Assembly (NCBI RefSeq): GCF_029168335.1
Contig: NZ_JARGYC010000037.1
Location: 1 to 47,509 of the forward strand
Reading direction: 5' to 3'
DNA: 47,509 bases
Source of the DNA: Psychromarinibacter sediminicola
Lineage (GTDB): Bacteria > Pseudomonadota > Alphaproteobacteria > Rhodobacterales > Rhodobacteraceae
The notes under the pieces: generated by a model
The model's input: the letters and a program-made list of their open reading frames with translations, nothing else
Databases searched by the model: none
Told to the model about the DNA's origin: nothing
Part shown: positions 24,912 through 35,013 of the stretch, piece after piece
Layout of the letters: each line of letters begins with the position of its first letter
Numbering within the stretch: the first letter of the stretch is position 1
Translations under genes and position numbers: made by a program

Positions 24912-27900
24912 ATGATGCGCTTGACGCAGTACCTTGGCTGGGACGCGTCCGCCGGCGCGATACCCTGGAACGACGCGAGGCCGATCCGCGAGGAGTTGTT
25001 CGGGATCGAACGGCTGGAACAGCATGGGCGAAGCCTCGCCGCCGCCCACCGTGTCGTGACCCGGCCGCTGCGGGTGCCGTCGCTGCAGTCGCGCCTTTCG
25101 GACAACGCCGCAGCATTGCTGGCGACCTACCGCGCCAGCGCACGGGAAGTCAGTCAAGGCCGCAGCGAGGTGCCGGCGGCAGAGTGGTTGCTCGACAACT
25201 ACCACCTCGTCGAGGCGCAGATCCGCGAGATTCGCGAGGATCTCTCTCCGGGCTACTACCGGCAGTTGCCGAAGCTCGCCGACGGGCCCTTTGCCGGTTA
25301 TCCCCGGGTCTTCGACCTCTCCTGGGCCTTCGTCGCGCACAACGACAGCCAATTCGACCCCGAGACGCTGCGGCATTACCTCGTCGCCTACCAGTCGGTC
25401 GAACCGCTGACGATTGGCGAACTGTGGGCAGTGGCGATCACCCTCCGCATCGTCCTGGTCGAGAACCTGCGCCGTCTCGGGGACCAGATCACCGCGGAAC
25501 GTCGGGAGCGAGCGTCGGCCGATGAGCTGGCCGACGATCTGCTGGCGCCCGGACGTGCGCACACCGCGCTGTTCACCGACATCGCCACCCGCCATCCGGG
25601 CGCCTTGTCCGAGCAGTTCGCGGCGCAACTGAGCAAGCGCCTGCGCGACCAGGACCCTAGGACAACTCCGGCGCTCGATTGGCTCGAGCAGCGGCTCGCA
25701 CAGCAGGACGCCACTGTCGAGGATGTCGTGCGGCACGTGCAGGAGCGACAGGGCGCCGCGAATGTCAGCGTGCGCAACGTGATCACCAGCATGCGCCTCG
25801 TCTCCGAGACCGACTGGGCCGATCTCTTCGAAAGCGTCAGCCTGGTCCACGCGCGTCTCTGCGACGGAAGCGGCTATGCGGCGATGGATTTCCCGAGCCG
25901 CAACCTCTACCGCAGCGCCATCGAGGACCTATCCCGCGGGTCCTCGCTCAGCGAACTCGAGGTGACTGACCGCGTCCTCAGCCGGTGCCGCGACAAGGCG
26001 GACGGCCGTGACCGGACGACCGATCCGGGCTGGCACCTCCTTGCGAGGGGACGCCGCGCGTTCGAGGCGGAGATCAGCTTCCATCCCTCTCCGCGCCTCT
26101 GGGCCAGTCGCATCTCGCTCCGGCTCGGCATCGGCGGATACGTCGGCGCGATCATGGCGCTGACGTCCGTGCTCGTGGGACTGTCGCTCTGGGCGCTCTG
26201 GCTCCCGGGCCTCGGCGCCGGCTGGCTCACGCTCTGGGCGCTCTGTGCGCTGTGGCCGGCAAGCGAGGCGGCGACGGCGATCGTCGACAGGTTCGTAACC
26301 TGGAGCTTCGGCGCGAACACTCTGCCGGGGCTGGAGCTCAAGGACGGCATCCCACCGGAGCTGCGGACGCTGGTCGCGGTGCCGACGCTGCTGACGACCG
26401 AGGCCGCGCTCCGCGAGCAGGTCGAGCGGCTCGAGGTGCATCACCTCTCGGGCAGCGGCGGAGACATTAGCTTCGCGCTGTTGACCGACGGGCGCGACGC
26501 CGACACCGAGACCGTCGAAGGCGACGCTCAGCTTCTGGCGCTCGCGGCCGAGGAGATCGCGGCGCTGAACCGTCGCTATCCGCCCGAATCCGGTGGGGCG
26601 CGCTTCCGGCTTCTCCACCGGCGCAGGGAATTCAATCCCGGCGAAGGCGTCTGGATGGGGTGGGAGCGCAAGCGCGGCAAGCTGCACGCGCTCAACCGCC
26701 TGCTGCGCGGCGCAACCGACACGAGCTTCGTGACGGTGGCAGGTGTCGCGCCCGACGTGCCCGAGGGCGTGCGCTACGTCATCACGCTGGATGCCGACAC
26801 CAGGCTGCCGCGCGATGCGGCGGCGCGGCTCGTGGGCAAGATGGCGCATCCGCTGAACCGGCCCGTCTTCGACAACGAGGCGGGGCGGGTCGTCGAAGGG
26901 TACGGCATCCTGCAGCCGCGCATAACGCCGGCCCTGCCGACGGGACAGGAGCGTTCGCTCTATCAGCGCACGGTTTCGGGTCCGGGCGGAATGGACCCCT
27001 ACGCGGCGGCGGTCTCCGACGTCTACCAGGACCTCTTCGGCGAGGGCTCCTATACCGGCAAGGGCATCTACGACGTCGATGCGTTCGAGGCGTCGCTCGC
27101 GGGCCGCGTGCCCGAGAACGCGATGCTCAGTCACGATCTCTTCGAGGGGATCTTCGCCCGCGCCGGACTCGCGTCCGATGTCGAGCTCATCGAGGATTTC
27201 CCCTCGCGCTACGACGTCGCCGCCAAGCGCCAGCACCGCTGGACGCGCGGCGACTGGCAGCTGCTGCCGTGGCTCCTGCGGGGCCGGCTTCCGGCGATCG
27301 GCCGCGGCAAGATGCTGGATAATCTCCGACGGTCGCTCCTGGCACCGTTCGCGCTGGCGACGCTGGGGGTGACCTGGCTGCTACCGCTGCCGGCGGCGCT
27401 CACCGGGACCTTGCTGCTCCTCGCCGCGCTGCCGATCCCGCCGCTGCTCCCGCTCCTGTCGTCGATCCTGCCGCGTCGCGCCGGGCTCCGCGCCGTCGAC
27501 CATCTTCGCACACTGGCGGGAGACCTGCGGCAGGCAGCGGCGCAGACGTTCTTCGCGATCGCCTTCCTGCCCGACCACGCTCGCCGGATGCTCGACGCCA
27601 TCGTGCGCACGCTGGTGCGGCTCTACCGGACGCGCCGCAGGCTGCTCGAATGGACGACGGCCGCGCAATCCTCCGGCAGTCCCCGGCTGACCCTCGCGGG
27701 TTTCGCACGCGGCATGTCGGGTGGCGTCGCGCTGGGGCTGGGTGTGGCCGGCGCCGCAGTGGCGCTGGCTCCGGCGAACTGGCCGCTGATCCTCCCCTTC
27801 TCGCTTCTCTGGCTTGGCGCGCCGGCGGTTGCCCTTTGGGTGAGCCGCCCCCCGACTCCGGCGCGGAGGAGCGCGCTGACCGACCACGACGCCCGCGAGC

Positions 27901-30900
27901 TTCGCCTGATCGCGCGCCAGACCTGGCGCTACTTCGAGACCTTCGTCACGCCGGCGGAGAACTTCCTGCCGCCCGACAACCATCAGGAGGTGCCGCGGCC
28001 AGTCACCGCCACCCGCACCTCGCCAACGAACATCGGGCTCTACCTCCTGTCGGCGGTCGCCGCGCGCGACTTCGGCTGGGCCGGCACCGCCGAAACGATC
28101 GAGCGGCTGGAGGCGAGCCTCGCCACGATCCGCCGCCTGCCCAAGCTGCAAGGGCACCTCTACAACTGGTACGACACGCGTGACCTGCGGGTCCTCGAGC
28201 CCGCCTATGTTTCCTCGGTCGACAGCGGCAACCTCGCCGGGCACCTCGTCTCGCTCGCCAACGCATGCGAGGAATGGGCCCGGGCGCCGCAGATCGCCGA
28301 CGCGCGCGTCGGCCTGCTCGACGGGGCCCGGCTGGCGCTCGGCGCGATTGGCGACCTGCCGCCGGCAAGGGCCGCCGAGGTCGGAAGACTCCTTGAGCCA
28401 ATCGCGGAGAAGCTCGCCGGCGCGCAGCCGCTTGAGGAGATCTCGCCCGCTCTGCTCCGTATGGCGGACAAGGCAAGCACGGCGGCCGCGTCAGACCTCC
28501 GCCCGGAGAACTCCGAGCCCGATCTGAACTACTGGATCGGCGCGCTTCGGCGCGGGCTCATGGAGCACGACCGGGACCGCACCCTCTCCGACGCGGCGGA
28601 GCGTCTGACCGCCCTCGGGCAAGAGGCGCGCCGGATCGCGCTCGCGATGAACTTCGCGTTCCTGCTCGACCCGGATCGCAAGCTCCTTTCCATCGGCTAC
28701 TCCGCAGCCGAGAACAGCCTCGACCCCAGTTGCTACGACCTGCTCGCCTCCGAGGCGCGACTGGCGAGCCTCTTCGCCATCGCCAAGGGCGATGCACCGA
28801 CGCGGCACTGGTTTCGCCTCGGCCGGACCGCGACCCCGGTGGGCGCCGGAGCTGCCCTGGTCTCGTGGTCGGGATCGATGTTCGAGTACCTGATGCCGCT
28901 GCTCGTGATGGCCGAGCCGCCGCGCAGCCTGCTCGCCGAAAGCAACCGCCTCGTGGTGCGGCGGCAGCAGGCCTACGGCCGCTCGCTCGGGGTGCCATGG
29001 GGCGTGTCGGAATCGGCCTTCAACGCCCGGGATCTCGAGTTCACCTACCAATACTCGAACTTCGGCGTTCCAGGCCTCGGCCTGAAGCGCGGCCTTGCCG
29101 ACGACGTGGTGATCGCGCCCTACGCGACGGCGCTCGCCGCGATGGTCGACCCGCACGGCGCCGCGCTGAACTACGAGCGGTTGGCCTCGATGGGGGCGCG
29201 CGGACGCTACGGCTTCTATGAGGCCCTGGACTTCACCGCCACGCGCCTGCCGGAGAGTGGCGAGGTCGCGATCGTGCGAAGCTTCATGGCCCACCACCAG
29301 GGGATGACGATCGTCGCGATCGCGAACGTCCTCCTCGATGGCCGGATGCAGGAGCGCTTCCACCGCGAGCCGATGATCAAGGCGAGCGAGCTTCTGTTGC
29401 AGGAACGTATGCCGCGGGATGTGCCCGCATCGCATCCGCGTGCCGAGGAGGTCCGGGCGACGCCGACCGACGCCGCCGCCGACGTCCAGGCTGTCCGACG
29501 GTACGAGGGTGGCTTGCCCGGGGTCCCTGTCACGCACCTGATGTCGAACGGCCGCTACTCGGTCATGCTGACTGCTGCGGGCGGCGGCTACAGCCGCTGG
29601 GGCAATCTCGCCGTCACCCGCTGGCGCGAGGACCCCACCCGCGACGACTGGGGCTCCTTCATCTACCTCAGGGACATGGCAAGCGGCGCGGTCTGGTCCC
29701 CGGGCCGGAACCCCGTCCCTCGTTCCGCCGACCGTGCCGAGGTGCAGTTCACCGAGGACCGCGCCGAGTTCACCCGCCTCGACGGCCGCCTGACCACGAC
29801 CCTCGACGTCGTGGTCTCGGGGGAAGACGACGGCGAGGTGCGGCGCGTCTCGCTGGTCAATGGCGGCCGGACGCCACGCGAGATCGAGGTCACCTCCTAT
29901 GCCGAGCTTGTGCTGGCCCCGCCCGCCTCGGACGCGGCGCATCCGGCCTTCTCCAAGCTCTTCGTCCAGACCGAGTACCTGCCCGAATACGGCGCGCTGA
30001 TCGCCACGCGCCGCCCCCGCTCGCCCAGCGAGCCGCCGATCTGGGCCGCCCACTTCGCCGTCGTCGAAGGCGAGCCGCTGGGCGCGCAGGAACACGAGAC
30101 GGACCGGGCCCGCTTCCTCGGGCGCGGGAATAGTCCGGCCACCGCCGCCGCAATCAACGCGCCTCTCTCCGGCACCGTCGGCACCGTCCTCGATCCGGTC
30201 TTCTCGCTCCGCCAGCGCCTGCGCGTGCCGCCGGGCCGCGCTGCGCGCGTCGCCTTCTGGACGGTGGTGGCGCCGACCCGCGACGCGCTCCTCGACCTTA
30301 TCGACATGCACCACGACCGCAGCGCGTTCGAGCGGGCGCGGACGCTCGCCTGGACGCAGGCGCAGGTGCAGCTCCGCCATCTCGACATCAAGGCGCAGGA
30401 GGCGGCGGACTTCCAGCGCCTCGCTGCGGCCATTGTCTACACGGACGCACGCCTTCGAGCGCCGCCGTCCGCGATCCTCAAGGGCGGCGGCCCGCAGTCG
30501 GACCTCTGGCGGCATGGCATCTCCGGAGACCTGCCAATCGTGCTGCTGCGGATCGGCGACATCGGCGACATCGCGCAGGTGCGCCAGATCCTGCGGGCAC
30601 ACGAGTACTGGCGGATGAAGCGGCTCGCCGTCGACCTCGTCATCATCAACGAGCATCCGTCGTCGTACATCCAGGATCTGCAGACTGCGATCGAAACGGC
30701 GGTGCGCAGCAGCCAGTCGCGCCCGCGCTTCGGACGGGACCTCGCCGAAGGGGCGGCCCACGTTCTGAGGGCGGACACGATGCCTTCGGAGGCGCGGGCG
30801 ATCCTCGCCGCGGTGGCGCGCGTGAACCTCTCCGCCGCGCGGGGCAGCATCGCCGAGCAGCTGGCCCTTTTCCCGGCCGTGCCGGCGACCCTGCTTCCCC

Positions 30901-33341
30901 CGCCCGCCCGCCGCGCGGCTGTCTCGCCGCCCGCGGCGTCCCTGCCGGAGCTGGAGTTCTTCAACGGAGTTGGTGGCTTCGCCAAGGACGGGCGGGAATA
31001 CGTCACCATCCTCGACGGCGACGCGACGACGCCCGCCCCGTGGATCAACGTCATCGCCAATCCCGGCTTCGGCTTCCAGGTCTCGGCCGAGGGCAGCGGC
31101 TACACCTGGGCCGAGAACAGCCGCGAGAACCAGCTGACGCCGTGGTCGAACGACCCCGTGGCCGACCCTGCGGGCGAGGCGCTCTACGTTCGCGACGAGG
31201 CGACCGGCGATATCTGGACCGCCACCGCGCAGCCGATCCGCAACGGCGGCCGCTACATCGCCCGGCACGGCTTCGGCTACAGCCGGTTCGAGCACGAGGC
31301 GCACGGGATCGCGCTCGACCTCCTGCACTACGTTCCGCGAGCGGACCCGATCCGGATCTCGCGCCTGACGCTGCGCAACACCTCGGGCCGCGCCCGGCGC
31401 CTGTCGGTGACCGCCTACGCCGAGTGGGTGCTCGGCACGTCGCGCGGTGCGTCGGCCCCGCACATCGTCAGCGAGAGGGACAACGAGACCGGCGCGCTCA
31501 TGGTCCGGAACCCCTGGAGCACCGCGTTTCCCGGCCGCGTCGCGTTCGCCGACCTGAACGGTTGCCAGTCCTCCTGGACGGCCGACCGCAGCGAGTTCCT
31601 GGGCCGCGGCGGCAGCCCCTCATCGCCCTCGGCGCTTGAGCTCGGCGCCCACCTTTCCGGCGGAACAGGCGCCGCGCTCGACCCCTGCGCTGCGCTTGCC
31701 CGCACGGTCGAGCTGGCCCCGGGCGAAAGTGCCGAGGTGGTGAGCTTCTTGGGCCAAGCCGGTTCGGCCGAAGGAGTGCGAGAACTCGTCCGGCGCTACC
31801 GCGCCGCCGACCTCGATGGCGTTCTCGCCGAGGTCGAGGCGCATTGGGCCCGGCTTCTGACCAAGGTGCAGGTCGAGACGCCGGACCGCGCGATGGACGT
31901 CATGCTGAATGGCTGGCTGCTCTACCAGACCATCGCCTGCCGCATCGAGGCGCGCGCGGCGTTCTACCAGGCCAGCGGCGCCTACGGGTTCCGCGACCAG
32001 TTGCAGGACAGCATGGCATTGAGCTTCGCGGCGCCGGAGACCGCGCGGGCGCAGTTGCTTCGCGCCGCCTCGCGGCAGTTCCTCGAGGGTGACGTCCAGC
32101 ACTGGTGGCTGCCGCATTCCGGTCAGGGCGTGCGGACCCGCATCTCCGACGACCGCGTCTGGCTGGCCTATGCCGCCGCCGCCTACGTCCAGTCGTCGGG
32201 CGACGTGGCCGTGCTCGATGCCGAGGTGCCGTTCCTGGAGGGTCCGCAGGTGCCGCCGGACGCCCATGACGCGTTCTTCGTCCCGTCCGAGGCCGACGAG
32301 ACGGCATCCCTCTTCGAGCACTGCGCCCGCGGGCTCGACCAGTGCCTCGGGCTGACCGGCGCGCACGGGCTACCGCTGATCGGAACCGGAGACTGGAACG
32401 ACGGCATGAACCGCGTCGGCGAGCATGGCCAGGGCGAAAGCGTCTGGCTCGGATGGCTGCTCCTGCGCACCATCGCGCAGTTCGCGCCGCTGGCCGACAT
32501 CCGCGATCCGGCGCGCGCCGCACGCTGGCGCGCGCATGGAAAACTGGTGCGGGAGGCGCTGGAGCGCGAGGCCTGGGATGGCGCCTGGTACCGCCGCGCG
32601 ACCTTCGACGACGGCAGCTGGCTCGGCACCGGCACGGACGACGAATGCCGGATCGACTCCATCGCCCAGTCCTGGGCCGTCTTGTCCGGCGCCGCCGACC
32701 CCGGGCGTGCCGCTCTGGCGATGGCGTCCCTCGACCGCGAGTTGATACGGCGCGACACCGGGCTCGCGCTCCTCTTCACGCCGCCCTTCGACACGACGCC
32801 GCGCGATCCCGGCTACATCAAGGGGTACCCGCCGGGCCTGCGCGAAAACGGCGGACAATACAGCCACGCCGCCATGTGGGCGGTCCTCGCCTTCGCCGAG
32901 ATGGGCGACGGCGACAAGGCGGCAGAGCTCTTCGCTCTCCTCAACCCGATCAACCACGCCCGAACGCCCGCCGAGGTCCGGCGCTACAAGGTCGAGCCCT
33001 ACGTGGTCGCGGCCGACGTCTATTCCGTGCCACCCCACGCGGGACGTGGCGGCTGGACATGGTACACCGGCTCCGCCGCCTGGATGTACCGCGCAGGCAT
33101 TGAAGGTATCCTCGGCCTCCGCCGCGAAGGAACGTCTCTCGTGATCACGCCCCGTTTGCCCAGTACATGGCCTGGCTTCAGCGTCACCATTGCCGTGGGC
33201 GCGGCCACGATTGCGGTCCAGATCATCCGCGGTGCCGAACCAGCTTCGGTACTGGATGGAGTGATCATCGCTGCAGGTGCTTCTGTCCGCGTGCCCCTCG
33301 ACGGCCTCTCTCACGATGCGCGGATTGTCCTGTCAAAATAG
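24912..33341 (+). CDS. ndvB: Cyclic beta-1,2-glucan synthase (NdvB/ChvB type)
   Basis: At 2809 residues this is the largest gene here and the usual size for the family. Order: N-terminal domain (about 1-400); two membrane helices (about 410-460); GT84 glucosyltransferase with ITLDADTRLP (about 626) and QHRWTRGDW (about 773); further membrane helices (about 810-855 and 935-978); two carbohydrate-binding/GH94 N-terminal repeats, the later one starting around 2000; and a C-terminal GH94 phosphorylase domain with the catalytic Asp in TGDWNDGMN (about 2493). The enzyme makes, exports and cyclises periplasmic glucan used in osmotic adaptation and host interaction. The start is ATG 24912 or 24915; upstream codons look non-coding. 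Its stop (33339-33341) lies at the border of the mobile element. Confidence 0.93.
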   Translation: MMRLTQYLGWDASAGAIPWNDARPIREELFGIERLEQHGRSLAAAHRVVTRPLRVPSLQSRLSDNAAALLATYRASAREVSQGRSEVPAAEWLLDNYHLVEAQIREIREDLSPGYYRQLPKLADGPFAGYPRVFDLSWAFVAHNDSQFDPETLRHYLVAYQSVEPLTIGELWAVAITLRIVLVENLRRLGDQITAERRERASADELADDLLAPGRAHTALFTDIATRHPGALSEQFAAQLSKRLRDQDPRTTPALDWLEQRLAQQDATVEDVVRHVQERQGAANVSVRNVITSMRLVSETDWADLFESVSLVHARLCDGSGYAAMDFPSRNLYRSAIEDLSRGSSLSELEVTDRVLSRCRDKADGRDRTTDPGWHLLARGRRAFEAEISFHPSPRLWASRISLRLGIGGYVGAIMALTSVLVGLSLWALWLPGLGAGWLTLWALCALWPASEAATAIVDRFVTWSFGANTLPGLELKDGIPPELRTLVAVPTLLTTEAALREQVERLEVHHLSGSGGDISFALLTDGRDADTETVEGDAQLLALAAEEIAALNRRYPPESGGARFRLLHRRREFNPGEGVWMGWERKRGKLHALNRLLRGATDTSFVTVAGVAPDVPEGVRYVITLDADTRLPRDAAARLVGKMAHPLNRPVFDNEAGRVVEGYGILQPRITPALPTGQERSLYQRTVSGPGGMDPYAAAVSDVYQDLFGEGSYTGKGIYDVDAFEASLAGRVPENAMLSHDLFEGIFARAGLASDVELIEDFPSRYDVAAKRQHRWTRGDWQLLPWLLRGRLPAIGRGKMLDNLRRSLLAPFALATLGVTWLLPLPAALTGTLLLLAALPIPPLLPLLSSILPRRAGLRAVDHLRTLAGDLRQAAAQTFFAIAFLPDHARRMLDAIVRTLVRLYRTRRRLLEWTTAAQSSGSPRLTLAGFARGMSGGVALGLGVAGAAVALAPANWPLILPFSLLWLGAPAVALWVSRPPTPARRSALTDHDARELRLIARQTWRYFETFVTPAENFLPPDNHQEVPRPVTATRTSPTNIGLYLLSAVAARDFGWAGTAETIERLEASLATIRRLPKLQGHLYNWYDTRDLRVLEPAYVSSVDSGNLAGHLVSLANACEEWARAPQIADARVGLLDGARLALGAIGDLPPARAAEVGRLLEPIAEKLAGAQPLEEISPALLRMADKASTAAASDLRPENSEPDLNYWIGALRRGLMEHDRDRTLSDAAERLTALGQEARRIALAMNFAFLLDPDRKLLSIGYSAAENSLDPSCYDLLASEARLASLFAIAKGDAPTRHWFRLGRTATPVGAGAALVSWSGSMFEYLMPLLVMAEPPRSLLAESNRLVVRRQQAYGRSLGVPWGVSESAFNARDLEFTYQYSNFGVPGLGLKRGLADDVVIAPYATALAAMVDPHGAALNYERLASMGARGRYGFYEALDFTATRLPESGEVAIVRSFMAHHQGMTIVAIANVLLDGRMQERFHREPMIKASELLLQERMPRDVPASHPRAEEVRATPTDAAADVQAVRRYEGGLPGVPVTHLMSNGRYSVMLTAAGGGYSRWGNLAVTRWREDPTRDDWGSFIYLRDMASGAVWSPGRNPVPRSADRAEVQFTEDRAEFTRLDGRLTTTLDVVVSGEDDGEVRRVSLVNGGRTPREIEVTSYAELVLAPPASDAAHPAFSKLFVQTEYLPEYGALIATRRPRSPSEPPIWAAHFAVVEGEPLGAQEHETDRARFLGRGNSPATAAAINAPLSGTVGTVLDPVFSLRQRLRVPPGRAARVAFWTVVAPTRDALLDLIDMHHDRSAFERARTLAWTQAQVQLRHLDIKAQEAADFQRLAAAIVYTDARLRAPPSAILKGGGPQSDLWRHGISGDLPIVLLRIGDIGDIAQVRQILRAHEYWRMKRLAVDLVIINEHPSSYIQDLQTAIETAVRSSQSRPRFGRDLAEGAAHVLRADTMPSEARAILAAVARVNLSAARGSIAEQLALFPAVPATLLPPPARRAAVSPPAASLPELEFFNGVGGFAKDGREYVTILDGDATTPAPWINVIANPGFGFQVSAEGSGYTWAENSRENQLTPWSNDPVADPAGEALYVRDEATGDIWTATAQPIRNGGRYIARHGFGYSRFEHEAHGIALDLLHYVPRADPIRISRLTLRNTSGRARRLSVTAYAEWVLGTSRGASAPHIVSERDNETGALMVRNPWSTAFPGRVAFADLNGCQSSWTADRSEFLGRGGSPSSPSALELGAHLSGGTGAALDPCAALARTVELAPGESAEVVSFLGQAGSAEGVRELVRRYRAADLDGVLAEVEAHWARLLTKVQVETPDRAMDVMLNGWLLYQTIACRIEARAAFYQASGAYGFRDQLQDSMALSFAAPETARAQLLRAASRQFLEGDVQHWWLPHSGQGVRTRISDDRVWLAYAAAAYVQSSGDVAVLDAEVPFLEGPQVPPDAHDAFFVPSEADETASLFEHCARGLDQCLGLTGAHGLPLIGTGDWNDGMNRVGEHGQGESVWLGWLLLRTIAQFAPLADIRDPARAARWRAHGKLVREALEREAWDGAWYRRATFDDGSWLGTGTDDECRIDSIAQSWAVLSGAADPGRAALAMASLDRELIRRDTGLALLFTPPFDTTPRDPGYIKGYPPGLRENGGQYSHAAMWAVLAFAEMGDGDKAAELFALLNPINHARTPAEVRRYKVEPYVVAADVYSVPPHAGRGGWTWYTGSAAWMYRAGIEGILGLRREGTSLVITPRLPSTWPGFSVTIAVGAATIAVQIIRGAEPASVLDGVIIAAGASVRVPLDGLSHDARIVLSK

Positions 33342-33431
33342 GCCGCAGTTGCCTTCCACTCCTGCCTTCTGGATCGCGCCCCGCGACAGCCCGACATGCG
33401 CGGCGTACTGGCGCTCGCTCATGCCTTGCAT
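33333..33431 (-). pseudogene. Truncated phage/terminase-small-subunit-like gene at element border
   Basis: Read leftwards from ATG 33431 (CGGAG seven bases before it), the frame encodes MSERQYAAHVGLSRGAIQKA and then nine residues without resemblance before a stop that overlaps the end of the glucan-synthase gene. The first part matches the N-terminus of small helix-turn-helix proteins annotated in Rhodobacterales as elements of external origin or terminase-like. Resemblance ends near base 33363, which probably marks where element or phage DNA joins resident DNA. Confidence 0.55.
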
Positions 33432-33462
33432 CGACGGCTCCGATTATCATTCAGAATCATGT

Positions 33463-33481
33463 GCTTATTGAGTTGATAAGC
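33463..33481. promoter_or_regulatory. Inverted repeat in the left divergent promoter region
   Basis: GCTTAT and ATAAGC form a 6+6 inverted repeat with a 7-base spacer, in the only AT-rich stretch of the 33432-33542 interval. It lies about 60 bases before the first rightward gene of the element and about 30 before the truncated leftward gene, a good place for an operator serving either. Confidence 0.35.
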
Positions 33482-33542
33482 GTCACGGACAGAGCGAACG
33501 TCCTGTCAGAAGGACGATGCAACTCACCACGGAGCCACCACG

Positions 33543-33815
33543 ATGACCACGCGCCTGAACCCGATCACCACCCCGCGCCACGAACTCCGCGCCGAGAGGG
33601 CGCGCAGGAACAAGGAAGCCGCGCTCGCGGCCTTCATCGGCAAGAAGGCCGAGATCGACGAGATGCTCGCCCGCCTGCAGGCGCTCAGCGACGACCATTT
33701 CAACTGCGCCCCCGACGAGGCGGGCTGGGCGATGGTCGGCACCCTCGAACACTACGCCAGCCTCTTGAAGCGCATCACCGACAGCGCCTTCGGCGAGGGC
33801 GAACACGCCCGCTGA
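33543..33815 (+). CDS. Small conserved hypothetical protein of the mobile element
   Basis: The 90-residue protein is helical and charged: RHELRAERARRNKEAALAAF, then KKAEIDEMLARLQALSDDHF and a DEAGWAMVGTLEHYASLLKR segment. No named domain is recognised; similar short proteins occur just ahead of DUF3489 genes in other rhodobacterial elements. ATG 33543 has GGAG about nine bases upstream. It is followed after about 95 bases by the DUF3489 gene on the same strand. Confidence 0.6.
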   Translation: MTTRLNPITTPRHELRAERARRNKEAALAAFIGKKAEIDEMLARLQALSDDHFNCAPDEAGWAMVGTLEHYASLLKRITDSAFGEGEHAR

Positions 33816-33910
33816 TCTCCGGCAACGCCGGAACTCCCGCCGCGCGCCCAGCGCGGCTCGGGGTCGTAGAAGGCGCCGCATGTCGCGGGCCCAAATACGG
33901 AGACGACCCC

Positions 33911-34483
33911 ATGACGAAGATTTCCGATACCCAAGCCATCATCCTCAGCGCCGCCGCACAGCGCGAGGACCGCATCGCCTTGCCGCTGCCCGAGAGCCTG
34001 CGCGGTGGGGCTGCCGCCAAGGTGGTCGGCGCGATGCTCGCCAAGGGCTTCCTGCAGGAGGTCGACGCGGACATGCTTAAGGGCGAGACCGTCTGGCGCG
34101 AGACCGGCGACGGCCACGGCGTCACGCTGGTCGCCACCGAAGCGGGCCTCACCGCCATCGGCATCGAGACCGAGGACGCGAAAACCGCGCCTGCGGGCGC
34201 GACGGACGCGGCGACCGAGGAGCCCGAGCCGGACACCCCCACCGAACCGAAGGCCGCGCCCAAGGCGCGCATACCGCGCGAGGGCACGAAGCAGGCCACG
34301 CTGATCGCCATGCTGCGCGCGCCGGACGGCGCGACCATCGAGGAGATCATGGCCGCGACGGGCTGGCAGTCGCACACGGTGCGCGGCGCGATGGCCGGGG
34401 CGCTGAAGAAGAAACTCGGGCTCGAGGTGACCTCGGAGAAGGTCGAGAACCGGGGGCGCGTGTACAAACTCCCCGCCGCCTGA
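33911..34483 (+). CDS. DUF3489-family protein
   Basis: The 190-residue protein has an N-terminal domain (about 1-85; DTQAIILSAAAQREDRIALP and a GFLQEVDADML segment), an acidic Pro/Ala/Thr linker, and the DUF3489 C-terminal winged-helix-like domain (about 125-185). The latter reads REGTKQATLIAMLRAPDGAT, then IEEIMAATGWQSHTVRGAMA, then KVENRGRVYKL. Such domains resemble small DNA-binding modules, and they are nearly always found in integrative elements beside serine recombinases. A role in controlling element genes is likely but not shown. Confidence 0.83.
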   Translation: MTKISDTQAIILSAAAQREDRIALPLPESLRGGAAAKVVGAMLAKGFLQEVDADMLKGETVWRETGDGHGVTLVATEAGLTAIGIETEDAKTAPAGATDAATEEPEPDTPTEPKAAPKARIPREGTKQATLIAMLRAPDGATIEEIMAATGWQSHTVRGAMAGALKKKLGLEVTSEKVENRGRVYKLPAA

Positions 34484-35013
34484 CGCACCGGACCCCGACA
34501 AGTTGATGGACGCCGTCCCTCCGGGGCGGCGGTCGATCATTTGGCGCTCCGCATCCGGATGGCATCGAAGATGCCGCCGCAAGGCAAAGGACATAAGCCC
34601 AGTTACGAATTTCACGCGGGTTACGGCGCGGATGACATCATAGGAGCGCCGTCAGAACCGGTTGTATCCGGAGCGGCAATCATGATCGGTGATTTACTTC
34701 ACGGGGCGATCGGTCCCCTTGAGATGGATTCCATGGTGCTGGCTCCCACCGGAGTCCGGCTGGATTCCGGATGCGCCACGGAATCCACCACTTGAGCGCC
34801 TCGAACGCCAACAATCATTGGCCAGGTGGCATACGTTCTGGACTCCAATTTCCGGGGTGGCTTCCCAAAATTTCGGCCCTGTCGCTGGCGATAGTGCGCG
34901 CTGTGCCCTCCCGTATACACAATCGCCCAGAAGGAACCAGAAACTTCAACGGGTTAGCGGGTGGACCCCGTCTGGACCCCGGTGCGGAGTCCGGGGTCCA
35001 GTGGGGAATCCGG
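34484..35013. other. Convergent gap in the element containing a strong hairpin
   Basis: About 530 bases lie between the DUF3489 gene (rightward) and the leftward three-gene operon. A frame at 34541-34795 has no ribosome site and no recognisable product; I do not call it. The GGGTGGACCCC at 34959-34969 recurs at 39481-39491, and the perfect hairpin listed separately lies next to it. This gap holds the end of both transcripts and perhaps a recombination or replication site. Confidence 0.45.
34972..35001. terminator. Perfect 11-bp stem-loop between convergent genes
   Basis: CTGGACCCCGG (34972-34982) pairs perfectly with CCGGGGTCCAG (34991-35001) around an eight-base loop. It sits directly behind the end of the leftward operon (stop at 35014) and beyond the rightward DUF3489 gene. 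No T run follows on either strand, so it could terminate transcription inefficiently, protect a 3-prime end, or be a protein-binding site. Confidence 0.45.

Noticed and set aside
28491-31463. Long minus-strand frame inside the glucan-synthase gene
   Set aside because: The plus strand encodes the continuous synthase with conserved motifs on both sides; the antisense product is Arg-rich and unlike protein.
34541-34795. 84-codon plus-strand frame in the element gap
   Set aside because: No ribosome-binding site, no recognisable family, and it ends in low-similarity sequence; not enough to call a gene.
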